From: Myxococcales bacterium
GTDB lineage: Bacteria > Myxococcota_A > Polyangia > Polyangiales > Polyangiaceae
Direction of reading: 5' to 3'
DNA: 64,000 bases
NCBI GenBank assembly: GCA_016794345.1
Contig: JAEUKE010000153.1
Coordinates: forward strand, 124,001 to 188,000
The notes beneath the pieces are model-generated. The model worked only from the letters and a program-made list of their open reading frames with translations, had not been told where the DNA came from and did not search any database. Positions 52,155 through 59,656 of the stretch are shown here, one piece after another; positions within the stretch are counted from its first letter, which is position 1, and every line of letters begins with the position of its first letter. Made by a program: the position numbers and the translations under genes.

Positions 52155-52220
52155 CCCCCTCCACTGCGTGGAGGGGGAGCATTCTCCCCCCTCACTTGTG
52201 AGGGGGGTTGGGGGGGTGAA
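52155..52220. repeat. Intergenic GC-hairpin repeat, copy B
   Basis: Two adjacent hairpins: CCCCCTCCA/TGGAGGGGG (52155-52163 with 52169-52177) and CCCCCCTCAC/GTGAGGGGGG (52186-52195 with 52198-52207), then TTGGGGGGGTGAA. The second half shares its 37-base framework with copy A at 38567-38616. It lies between bkdA1 and bkdA2, where it may attenuate read-through or stabilise mRNA. Confidence 0.7.
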
Positions 52221-52273
52221 AGGGCGGGCATGATGGGTCCAGACTGGAGCGCGGAGGCTGTCTCCCCACCCCG

Positions 52274-53500
52274 TCAGTGGCCGTGGCCCTTGGCGCGCGG
52301 GCCGGCGAGGAGCTCCGCCTGCTGCTCGCGCAGGTGCCACGGCAGCTCCGCGTAGACCTCGGAGAAGAGCGACTCGAGCGACGGCCCGGGCGTCTTCTCG
52401 GCGACCTGGATGGCGGCCTTCAGCTCGGCGTCGACCTCCGCCTCGATCGCCTTGTCTTGCGCCTCGGTCCAGCCGTAGGCGCCGACCAGGTGCTTGCGCA
52501 GCCGCGTCAGCGGGTCGAGCGCGCGCCACGGCTCGAGCGTGCCGTCGGGGCGGTAGGCCTTCGGGTCGTCGCTCGTGGAGTGGCCGCTCAGGCGGTACGT
52601 GAGCGCCTCGATGATCGTGGGCCCCTCGCCCCGCGCGGCGCGGGCGACCGCGTCCATCGTGACCTTCACGACCGCGAAGAGGTCGTTGCCGTCCACGCGG
52701 ACGCCCGGCACACCGTAGGCGATGCCCTTCTCCGCGAAGGTGCGGCTCGCCGTCTGGCGCTCGGTCGGCACGCTGATGGCCCAGCCGTTGTTCCGGACGA
52801 AAAACACCGTCGGCGTCTTGAACACACCCGCGAAGTTCATCCCGTTGTGGAACTCGTTCGAGCTCGTCGCGCCCTCGCCCAGGTAGACGATGGTGACGAG
52901 GTCGTCCTTCTTCATCTTCGCGGCCCAGCCGAAGCCGACCGCCTGGGGGATCTGCGTGCCGATGGGCGAGCTGACGCTCGTCACCTTGGCGGCGCGGAAG
53001 CAGTAGTGGTCCGGCATCTGCCGGCCGCGCGCCGGGTCGTTCTGGTTGCCGAACATATTGTCGACGTAGCGCTGCAGCGGCATCCCCCGCCAGAGGGCGC
53101 CGCCGAACTCGCGGTAACAGGGGAAGAGCCAGTCCTGCTGGCGGAGCGCGTACGCGCTCCCGAGGATGGCCGCCTCCTCGCCGAGGGAGCCGATGTGGAA
53201 GCCGATGCGGCCCTGGCGCTGGAGCGTGACGAGCCTGTCATCGAGGACGCGCGTCCGGACCATGGCGCGGTAGAGCGCGGTCACGTCTTCCTTCGAGAGC
53301 TTGGGGTCGTGCCGCGGGTCGAGCGAGCCGTCGTCCCGAAGGACCTTCACGACGTCGTCCGCCTTGGTGTCCGCAGGGTGGCGCGCGACGGCGGGGCCGA
53401 CCGAGATGCTCGCCGGGTCGAGCCCGGGCGCGCCGCTGTGCGCGTGGGTGGCCTCGGCGGGCGCCGCACCGGGCGCGTTCGGGAGGGGGAGCGAGCTCAT
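52274..53500 (-). CDS. bkdA1: Branched-chain 2-oxoacid dehydrogenase E1 alpha
   Basis: A 408-residue ThDP-dependent E1-alpha. A ~60-residue Ala/Pro-rich leader precedes the catalytic domain: RIGFHIGSLGEEAAILGSAY, FPCYREFGGALWRGMPLQRY, the ThDP motif region GEGATSSNEFHNGMNFAGVF through VFFVRNNGWAISVP, and YRLSGHSTSDDPKAYRPDG. These match the branched-chain type. In M. xanthus the homologous esg genes supply iso-branched fatty acids and E-signal. No E3 gene is adjacent. The ATG at 53498-53500 is preferred over one six codons earlier. Confidence 0.92.
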   Translation of the reverse strand: MSSLPLPNAPGAAPAEATHAHSGAPGLDPASISVGPAVARHPADTKADDVVKVLRDDGSLDPRHDPKLSKEDVTALYRAMVRTRVLDDRLVTLQRQGRIGFHIGSLGEEAAILGSAYALRQQDWLFPCYREFGGALWRGMPLQRYVDNMFGNQNDPARGRQMPDHYCFRAAKVTSVSSPIGTQIPQAVGFGWAAKMKKDDLVTIVYLGEGATSSNEFHNGMNFAGVFKTPTVFFVRNNGWAISVPTERQTASRTFAEKGIAYGVPGVRVDGNDLFAVVKVTMDAVARAARGEGPTIIEALTYRLSGHSTSDDPKAYRPDGTLEPWRALDPLTRLRKHLVGAYGWTEAQDKAIEAEVDAELKAAIQVAEKTPGPSLESLFSEVYAELPWHLREQQAELLAGPRAKGHGH

Positions 53501-53571
53501 GGGGCGGACCCTAGTCAATCGTCGCGTGGCGTCCAGGGATTATCCGACGACGCGACGTGTCGCCCGAGCCG

Positions 53572-54180
53572 TCAGCCGACGGCCGCGCGGGCTGCGGCGA
53601 TCGCTCTCTCGACGGCGGAGCGGTCGAGGCCGAAGCCCTCGGCCAGCTTCTCCATCGTGGCGCGCTCGACGTCGCTCACGCCGCCCGAAATATGGCCGAT
53701 CAACGCCGCCACGCGGAGGACCTCGTGTTGCTGCTCGGGCTTGGGGACGGTCCGCGCCACGAACTGGATCCGGCGATCCGCGCCGTCCTCCATGTAGGAG
53801 GCGTCGAGATCGTGGAGCAGCGCTGCGACCTGGCCGGCGTCGACGTGACGATCCGTAGCGGCGAGGACGACCTGCTCGAAGGCAGCGCGCTCGTCGTCGT
53901 CGAACTCGCCGTCGGCGTGGGCCACGAGGAAGGCTCCTTCGACGAGCGCTTCGAACAGCGCGGCCGCCGCGGGATCGAAGCCCGTGGGCGGCGTGTCCTC
54001 CTCGCCCGTGGGTCGCGTCCCGTAGAGCTTCGCGGCGCGCGAGAGGATCGAGTTCGTCTCGGCCGCTTGATCGGCGGCTGCGATCCGGTCGGCAGCGCCG
54101 GCCTCCGCTGGGCCGATCGAACCCCGGGCGATGCGGAGCGAGCTCGCGATCTTGGTGAGGAGGCTCTGGTCGACGCCCAT
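53572..54180 (-). CDS. TerB-like helical protein
   Basis: A 202-residue cytoplasmic protein. After a helical N-terminus, residues ~75-195 look like a TerB domain (ALVEGAFLVAHADGEFDDDE, EVLRVAALIGHISGGVSDVE, MEKLAEGFGLDRSAVERAI), including the acidic DGEFDDDER pattern. Role unknown; not a tellurite operon. It begins divergently from the kinase gene at 54335, with a 154-bp gap showing no clear promoter by eye. Confidence 0.6.
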   Translation of the reverse strand: MGVDQSLLTKIASSLRIARGSIGPAEAGAADRIAAADQAAETNSILSRAAKLYGTRPTGEEDTPPTGFDPAAAALFEALVEGAFLVAHADGEFDDDERAAFEQVVLAATDRHVDAGQVAALLHDLDASYMEDGADRRIQFVARTVPKPEQQHEVLRVAALIGHISGGVSDVERATMEKLAEGFGLDRSAVERAIAAARAAVG

Positions 54181-54334
54181 TCTGGGTAGAGCCAGACTTT
54201 TCGAACCGGGGGGAAACGTCAAGTGGGTGGGAGGCCTCCCTGCACGTTTCGGGGAAGAGCCGCCCCGCTCGCCGCCGAGCCCGGCCGGTTGTGAGGTCGA
54301 CTCAGGCGCGCTCTGGGCTTAAGCTCGGTCTGCT

Positions 54335-56080
54335 TTGTCCCGACCGCTCGGCCCGAATGGAAACCCTGCCGGCTCCGCGTATCCGGCGAGCGACGGGACG
54401 GCTGGGGCCGGGGCGCGGTTTGCCCTGCGGTTCGAGGTGCTCGCGCCCATCGCCGTCGGCTCGACGGCGCGCATCGACCTCTGCCGGAGCCTCGGTCCGA
54501 AGCTCGCGGGGGTGCCGCCGGCCATCCCGGGCGCGGCGACGGGCAACCTGATCGCGGTCAAGCGCCCGCTGCCCGAGCTCGCGTCCGACGAGAGCGTCGG
54601 CAAGCGCTTCCTCGACGAGGTGTGGCTCACCGCGTCGCTCCGGCACCCGAACGTGGTCGGCGTCGTGGGCTGGGGCCAGGACGAGCTCGGGCCCTACCTC
54701 GGCGTCGAGCTCGTCCAGGGCGTCTCGCTCGCGCGGCTCATGAAGTCGGTGGTGGAGACCGGAGAGCAGTTCTCCGAGCGCCTCGTCGTGTACGTGGGGT
54801 TCTGCGTCGCCCGCGGCCTCGCCGCCGCCCACGATCTCCGGTCGGAGCGAGGCGATCCGCTGCTCCTCGTGCACCGCGATCTCTCGGCTGCCAACGTGCT
54901 CGTCAGCTTCCAGGGCGAGGTGAAGGTGGCCGACTTCGGCCTGGCCAAGGCGAAGGACCGTCTGACCGTCACGACGAGCGAGCTGCCGACGCGGAGCCTC
55001 CTGCACGTCTCGCCGGAGGAGCTCGCGCAGGCCCCGGTGGACCACCGGTCGGACCTGTTCGCCTTCGGCGTCATGTTGTTCGAGCTCTTGACCGGGCGCC
55101 CGCCGTTCAAGGGCAAGGACGACATCGCGACGCTCGAGGCCGTGCTCAAGCGCGCGCCGCCCGATCCGCTCGACTTCCGGCCCAAGATGGATCGCGCGCT
55201 CTCCGCGCTCGTCCTGCGGTGCCTCGAGAAGTCCCCCGACCGGCGTTTCCAGTCGGCCCGCGAGATCGCTCACGAGCTCGACAGGTGGCTCGATGCCCAC
55301 GGCTACCGCGCCGACAACCACGAGGTGCTCGGCCGGTTCGTGCGGCGCAACTCGATGCGACAGATGCGCTGGTTCGAGCGCGTCATCGCCGGAGAGCCGC
55401 CGCCGGCGCCCAACCCGCAAGCGCCTCCGAAGCCGTCCCTCTACGATCCGGCCGCGGACGGTCCGATCGCAGCCGGCACCGGGGCGAGCACGCAGCGTAA
55501 GCCGGACGAGCCCACGCTCGTCGACAGGCCCAAGCCGAAGGTGCCCGCGCCGCGACGATCGAGGTCGGGAGACGCGTTCGCCGCCGTCCAGAAGACGCGC
55601 CGCCTCGACGAGGAGGGGATCCCGAGCTTCGTCGATCCCGAGACCGAAGACGAGGTCCCCACGGTCGCGCTCCGCGTGGACCGCGCCACCCGCGACGCCC
55701 TCAAGGAGGGGCGCGACACAAGCGGCCTCAGCCCCCTCCGACTGCCCCTCAAGAGCGAGCCGCTCCGCGACTCGACGATCGACGGCGAGGAGCGTCCGAC
55801 CGTCCCGTCGCGCAACGCGACCGTGCGCGCGATCGAGCACGAGCTGGAGCGGCTGCGCCTCCTCGCCACCGAGCGCCACGAGCGCGCGCGCACCGCGCGC
55901 GAGGCGGCCAAACAAGCCGTCATCCAGGCGGAGCGCGCCGAGACGGAGGCACGCGTCGTCGAGCGCGCGATCGGTGGTCTCCGTCAGGCGCTCGACGCAG
56001 CGAACCGCGGCCAGGTCGACGACGCGCGAAGGCGCCTCGAAGAGGCGCTCGCCACGATCACCTCGGGTCGGGCGGAATGA
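54335..56080 (+). CDS. Hanks-type Ser/Thr kinase, soluble, atypical activation segment
   Basis: A 581-residue protein. Kinase domain ~28-300: a modified glycine loop (IAVGSTARIDLCR), IAVKRPLPEL lysine, catalytic loop HRDLSAANVLV and VADFGLAKA. The usual GT-x-x-YMSPE segment reads RSLLHVSPEEL. A Pro-rich linker and a C-terminal Arg/Glu/Ala coiled coil (~490-575) follow, with no membrane helix. The start is uncertain: the TTG at 54335 gives the full domain and no in-frame ATG lies near. Its 3' end overlaps the convergent lipoprotein gene by 23 bp. Confidence 0.82.
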   Translation: MSRPLGPNGNPAGSAYPASDGTAGAGARFALRFEVLAPIAVGSTARIDLCRSLGPKLAGVPPAIPGAATGNLIAVKRPLPELASDESVGKRFLDEVWLTASLRHPNVVGVVGWGQDELGPYLGVELVQGVSLARLMKSVVETGEQFSERLVVYVGFCVARGLAAAHDLRSERGDPLLLVHRDLSAANVLVSFQGEVKVADFGLAKAKDRLTVTTSELPTRSLLHVSPEELAQAPVDHRSDLFAFGVMLFELLTGRPPFKGKDDIATLEAVLKRAPPDPLDFRPKMDRALSALVLRCLEKSPDRRFQSAREIAHELDRWLDAHGYRADNHEVLGRFVRRNSMRQMRWFERVIAGEPPPAPNPQAPPKPSLYDPAADGPIAAGTGASTQRKPDEPTLVDRPKPKVPAPRRSRSGDAFAAVQKTRRLDEEGIPSFVDPETEDEVPTVALRVDRATRDALKEGRDTSGLSPLRLPLKSEPLRDSTIDGEERPTVPSRNATVRAIEHELERLRLLATERHERARTAREAAKQAVIQAERAETEARVVERAIGGLRQALDAANRGQVDDARRRLEEALATITSGRAE

Positions 56081-57824
56081 TGACGTCGTTGATGGGGATG
56101 ACGTTCATCCCCGCCGGGTAGCCGTACGAGACGTTGGCGGTGAAGCTCGAGGTGAGCGGCGTCCCCCAGCCCCACACCCACAAGCCGAACGGGCCTTCGC
56201 TCGTGATCTCGTGGCGGCCGGTGGAGCAATTTCCGACCTGCTGGAAGTTGCCCGTCATCAGATCGACGCGTGTCCACTCGTAGTCGCCGACCGGCTGCCA
56301 GCCCCCGACCACACCGAGACAGTCGAGGTTCACGTCCCGGAAGGTGCCGTTCAGCTTCGAGCGGACGATGACCAGGTTCGTCTCGGGGTAGCTCGGGTCC
56401 GCGAAGAAGACGTACGAGCTCATGTACTGCGGCACCGGGACGTTGATGACCATGTCCGGATCGCCGTAGCCGTCCGCCGCCGCCTGCGACCCCGTCATGT
56501 AGGAAAAGAGCATGAAGGGGTGGTTCTCGTCCTGGCTCTTCACGACGAAGGGCGTGGACGAGGGGAAGACCACCTGCTGGCCGAGGTTGATCGTCGCCGG
56601 GCCGCCGACGTTCGTGGAGTACGTGAGCTGGGTGCCGTCGACCGCGCCGACGATGCGCCAATACGCGGGCTCCGCCGCGCGCGGGCGGTGCATGACGCCG
56701 ACGTATTCGCTGCCGAGCGCGCGGACCGGCGGGACCATCTGCTCGCCGTGATCACAATACGCGACGCCCGTGGGCCAGCGCATGCAGGGCTGACCGGCGA
56801 GGAACCCGATGGGCTTGTCGCTCTGGATGACGCTGCCGGTGAGCTCGGCAGTCTGCGTGATCTGCGCCTGCTGGCCCTTGTTGAGGACGAAGCTGAGCGG
56901 CGTGTTCGCCTGCCCGCTGGGGATCCCGCCGCCGCCCTGGACCGGCTGGTTCGGGAGCATGGTGACCGTCGTCTGATCCTGGTAGGCGATGACGTTCATC
57001 GACGGCGCGGCGATGTCGTACGGCGTGACGTTGACAGCGACGTAGTTGGTGTCCCAAGCGCTCGTCGGCAAGAGCAGCGACGCGGCGGTGACCGCGGCGC
57101 TGCCGCCGCCGTAGGGGTTCATCTGGTAGGAGACGACGGGCACGTCGGTCGTGATCCGGAAGGCCGAGCCGATGCCGGTGCCGGTGAGCCCCGCGCTCGG
57201 ATCGCGCGCGGGCGTCACCGGGCAGGGCACGCTGGAGAACGAGCCGCCGCTCAAGAAGAGGATGGCGACCTGACCGGGCGGGAGCCCGTTGACCGCGTCG
57301 TAGGGCTGATACGAGAGCGTGGGCCCTTGGCCCTGAGGCACACGCGCGAACTGCGCGGGGTCGAGCGTCTGGCCGGCGAACTCGACCTGGATCTTCACCG
57401 GCGTGTTCCACGTGTTCGCCACGTACGCGGCGAAGCAGGAGTCCGGGGTGTATTGCTCCATGTCGACCGCGTAGTACTCGCAGCCGACCGACTGCTTCGT
57501 GTCGGCGGCGGCCTGGCAGGCGTTCGTGCACTGGAGCGTGAGGGGGTTACACGCCTCGGAGCCGGTGCACTCCTTCACGACGCTGCCGTTGCAGTCGAGC
57601 ACCTGGTGGAGGTCGGGCGAGCACGACCCGCCGCAGGTGTTGTTGCCGCCGGTGCCCATGAAGGTCCCGGTCGACCCGCCCTGCCCCGTCGTGTTCGAGC
57701 CGGTCCCGGACGTCGCGGTGTCGCCCGCGCCCTGCCCGCCGCCGCCCAGGTCGTCGGCGCCGGCCGAGCACGCGAGGAGAGGCAACGCCAACAAGCCGAA
57801 GGAAAGAAGACGCATAGGAGTCAT
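56058..57824 (-). CDS. IgGFc-binding-domain lipoprotein (paralogue 1)
   Basis: A 588-residue secreted protein. Lipobox LPLLAC (Cys19) and a Gly/Thr/Ser-rich spacer with N-terminal cysteines (CGGSCSPDLHQVLDCNGSVV, CTGSEACNPLTLQCTNACQ). A large beta-rich domain of the IgGFc_binding type begins near residue 115 (YYAVDMEQYTPDSCFAAYVA, FRITTDVPVVSYQMNPYGG, LLPTSAWDTNYVAVN). Probably a surface adhesin or binding protein; ligand unknown. The ATG at 57822-57824 has GAGGT upstream. It starts 1 bp after the stop of paralogue 2. Confidence 0.82.
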   Translation of the reverse strand: MTPMRLLSFGLLALPLLACSAGADDLGGGGQGAGDTATSGTGSNTTGQGGSTGTFMGTGGNNTCGGSCSPDLHQVLDCNGSVVKECTGSEACNPLTLQCTNACQAAADTKQSVGCEYYAVDMEQYTPDSCFAAYVANTWNTPVKIQVEFAGQTLDPAQFARVPQGQGPTLSYQPYDAVNGLPPGQVAILFLSGGSFSSVPCPVTPARDPSAGLTGTGIGSAFRITTDVPVVSYQMNPYGGGSAAVTAASLLLPTSAWDTNYVAVNVTPYDIAAPSMNVIAYQDQTTVTMLPNQPVQGGGGIPSGQANTPLSFVLNKGQQAQITQTAELTGSVIQSDKPIGFLAGQPCMRWPTGVAYCDHGEQMVPPVRALGSEYVGVMHRPRAAEPAYWRIVGAVDGTQLTYSTNVGGPATINLGQQVVFPSSTPFVVKSQDENHPFMLFSYMTGSQAAADGYGDPDMVINVPVPQYMSSYVFFADPSYPETNLVIVRSKLNGTFRDVNLDCLGVVGGWQPVGDYEWTRVDLMTGNFQQVGNCSTGRHEITSEGPFGLWVWGWGTPLTSSFTANVSYGYPAGMNVIPINDVIIPPDPR

Positions 57825-57825
57825 G

Positions 57826-59601
57826 CTACCTCGGGACCGGCGGGACCACGACGTCGTTGATGGGGATGACGTTCATTCCCGCCGGGTAGCCGTAGCTGAC
57901 GTTCTGGGTCGTGGGGCTCGTGAGCGGCGTCCCCCAACCCCAGACCCAGAGCCCGAACGGCCCCTCGCTCGTGATCTCGTGGCGTCCGGTCGAGCAGCTC
58001 CCCACCGGCTCGAAGTTGCCCGTCATCAGGTCGACCCGTGTCCACTCGTAGTCGCCCACCGGCTGCCAGCCGCCGACGACGCCGGCGCAATCCAGATCCA
58101 CGTCGCGGAACGTGCCGTTCAGCTTCGCCCGGACGAGGACGAGGTTCGTCTCCGGGTACGTCGGATCGGTGAAGAAGACGTAGGAGCTCATGTACTGCTG
58201 GACCGGGACGCTGATGACCATGTCGGGATCGCCGTAGTCGGCCATCTCGGGCAGGTAGGTCGAGCTCGTCATGTAGGTGAAGAGCATGAAGGGGTGATCG
58301 GCGTCCTGGCTCTTCACGACGAACGGCTGCGAGGTCGAAAAGACCGCCTGCTGGCCGAGGTTCACGCTGGCGGGTCCACCCACCGCGTCGGAGTAGGTCA
58401 GCTGCGTCCCGTCGACCGCGCCGACGACCCGGTAAAAGGCGGGCTCCGTCTTGCGCGGCCGGTGCATGACGGCGACGTATTCGTTCCCGAGGGCGCGGAT
58501 GGGCGGGACCATCTGCTCGCCGTGATCACAATAAGCGGTGCCGGTCGGCCAGCGCATGCAGGGCTGGCCGGCCAAGAGGCCGATCGGCTTGTCGCTCTGG
58601 ATGACGGACCCGGAGAGCTCGAGGTTCTGGGTTATCTGAGCCTGCTCGCCCTTGTTCAAGACGAAGCTGAGCGGCGAGTTGGCCGGCCCGGCCGGAACAC
58701 CGTTGCCGCCCGTGACGGGCTGGTTCGGCAGCATCGTGACAGTCGTGTCGTCTTCGCTCGCGATGATGTTCATCGACGGCCCGTAGCCGATGTCGAGCGG
58801 CGAGACGTTGACGGCGATGTAGTTGGTGTCCCATGCGCTCGTCGGCAAGAGCAGCGACGCCGCCGTGACCGCGGCGTTGCCGCCCCCGTACGGGTTCATC
58901 TGGTACATGACGACCGGGACGTCCGTGCTGATGCGGAACGCGTCGCCGATGCCGGTTCCGGCCACCGCGACCGACGGCGGCCGAGCCGGGGGCGCTGGGC
59001 ACGGCACGGCGCCCACCACGTTCCCCGTGAGAAACAAGATGGCCACCTGCCCCGGCGGCAACCCGTTCACGGCGTCGTAGGGCTGGTAGGTGAGGCTGGG
59101 CCCCTGCCCCTGCGGGATGCGCGCGAAGGTCGCCGGGTCGAGCGCCTGGCCGGCGTGCTCGACGGAGATCTTCACCGGGGTGTTCCACGTGTTCGCCACG
59201 TACGCGGCGAAGCAGGCCGAGGCGTTGTTCTGATCCATGTCGACCGACCAGTACTCGCAGCCCACCGACTGCTGGGTCTCGGCCGCGTTCTGGCAAGCGT
59301 TCGCGCACGTCAGCGTGAGCGGGTTGCACCCCTCGTCACCCGAGCACTCGAGGAGCACGTTGCCCTGGCAGTCGACGACCTTGTGGAGATCGCTCGAGCA
59401 TTGGTTCGCGCACGTGACGTTGCCGCCCGTGCCCATGAAGGTGCCCGTCGACCCGCCGCTCCCTCCGACCGGGCCCGAGCCGGACGCCGTCGTGGTCGTG
59501 GAAGGTCCGCTCGGCGTCGAGCCACCGCCCCCCGCTCCGTCCTCGGCACCGGCCGAGCAAGCGAGGAGCACGCCACACCAGGCAAGATATCTCGGCCGCA
59601 T
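57826..59601 (-). CDS. IgGFc-binding-domain lipoprotein (paralogue 2)
   Basis: A 591-residue protein nearly co-linear with the one encoded at 56058-57824. Lipobox VLLAC (Cys15), Gly/Thr spacer, paired cysteines, then the beta domain (YWSVDMDQNNASACFAAYVA, FRISTDVPVVMYQMNPYGG, GQPCMRWPTGTAYCDHGEQM). The two share long identical stretches such as LLLPTSAWDTNY, so they arose by tandem duplication. They probably form one transcript. Upstream is ppsR (55 bp away), which reads in the same direction. Confidence 0.82.
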   Translation of the reverse strand: MRPRYLAWCGVLLACSAGAEDGAGGGGSTPSGPSTTTTASGSGPVGGSGGSTGTFMGTGGNVTCANQCSSDLHKVVDCQGNVLLECSGDEGCNPLTLTCANACQNAAETQQSVGCEYWSVDMDQNNASACFAAYVANTWNTPVKISVEHAGQALDPATFARIPQGQGPSLTYQPYDAVNGLPPGQVAILFLTGNVVGAVPCPAPPARPPSVAVAGTGIGDAFRISTDVPVVMYQMNPYGGGNAAVTAASLLLPTSAWDTNYIAVNVSPLDIGYGPSMNIIASEDDTTVTMLPNQPVTGGNGVPAGPANSPLSFVLNKGEQAQITQNLELSGSVIQSDKPIGLLAGQPCMRWPTGTAYCDHGEQMVPPIRALGNEYVAVMHRPRKTEPAFYRVVGAVDGTQLTYSDAVGGPASVNLGQQAVFSTSQPFVVKSQDADHPFMLFTYMTSSTYLPEMADYGDPDMVISVPVQQYMSSYVFFTDPTYPETNLVLVRAKLNGTFRDVDLDCAGVVGGWQPVGDYEWTRVDLMTGNFEPVGSCSTGRHEITSEGPFGLWVWGWGTPLTSPTTQNVSYGYPAGMNVIPINDVVVPPVPR

Positions 59602-59656
59602 GCACGCATTGTCACTCGTTGGCCACCGCCGGGCCAGCCGAGCCGTGCCCCAACCG

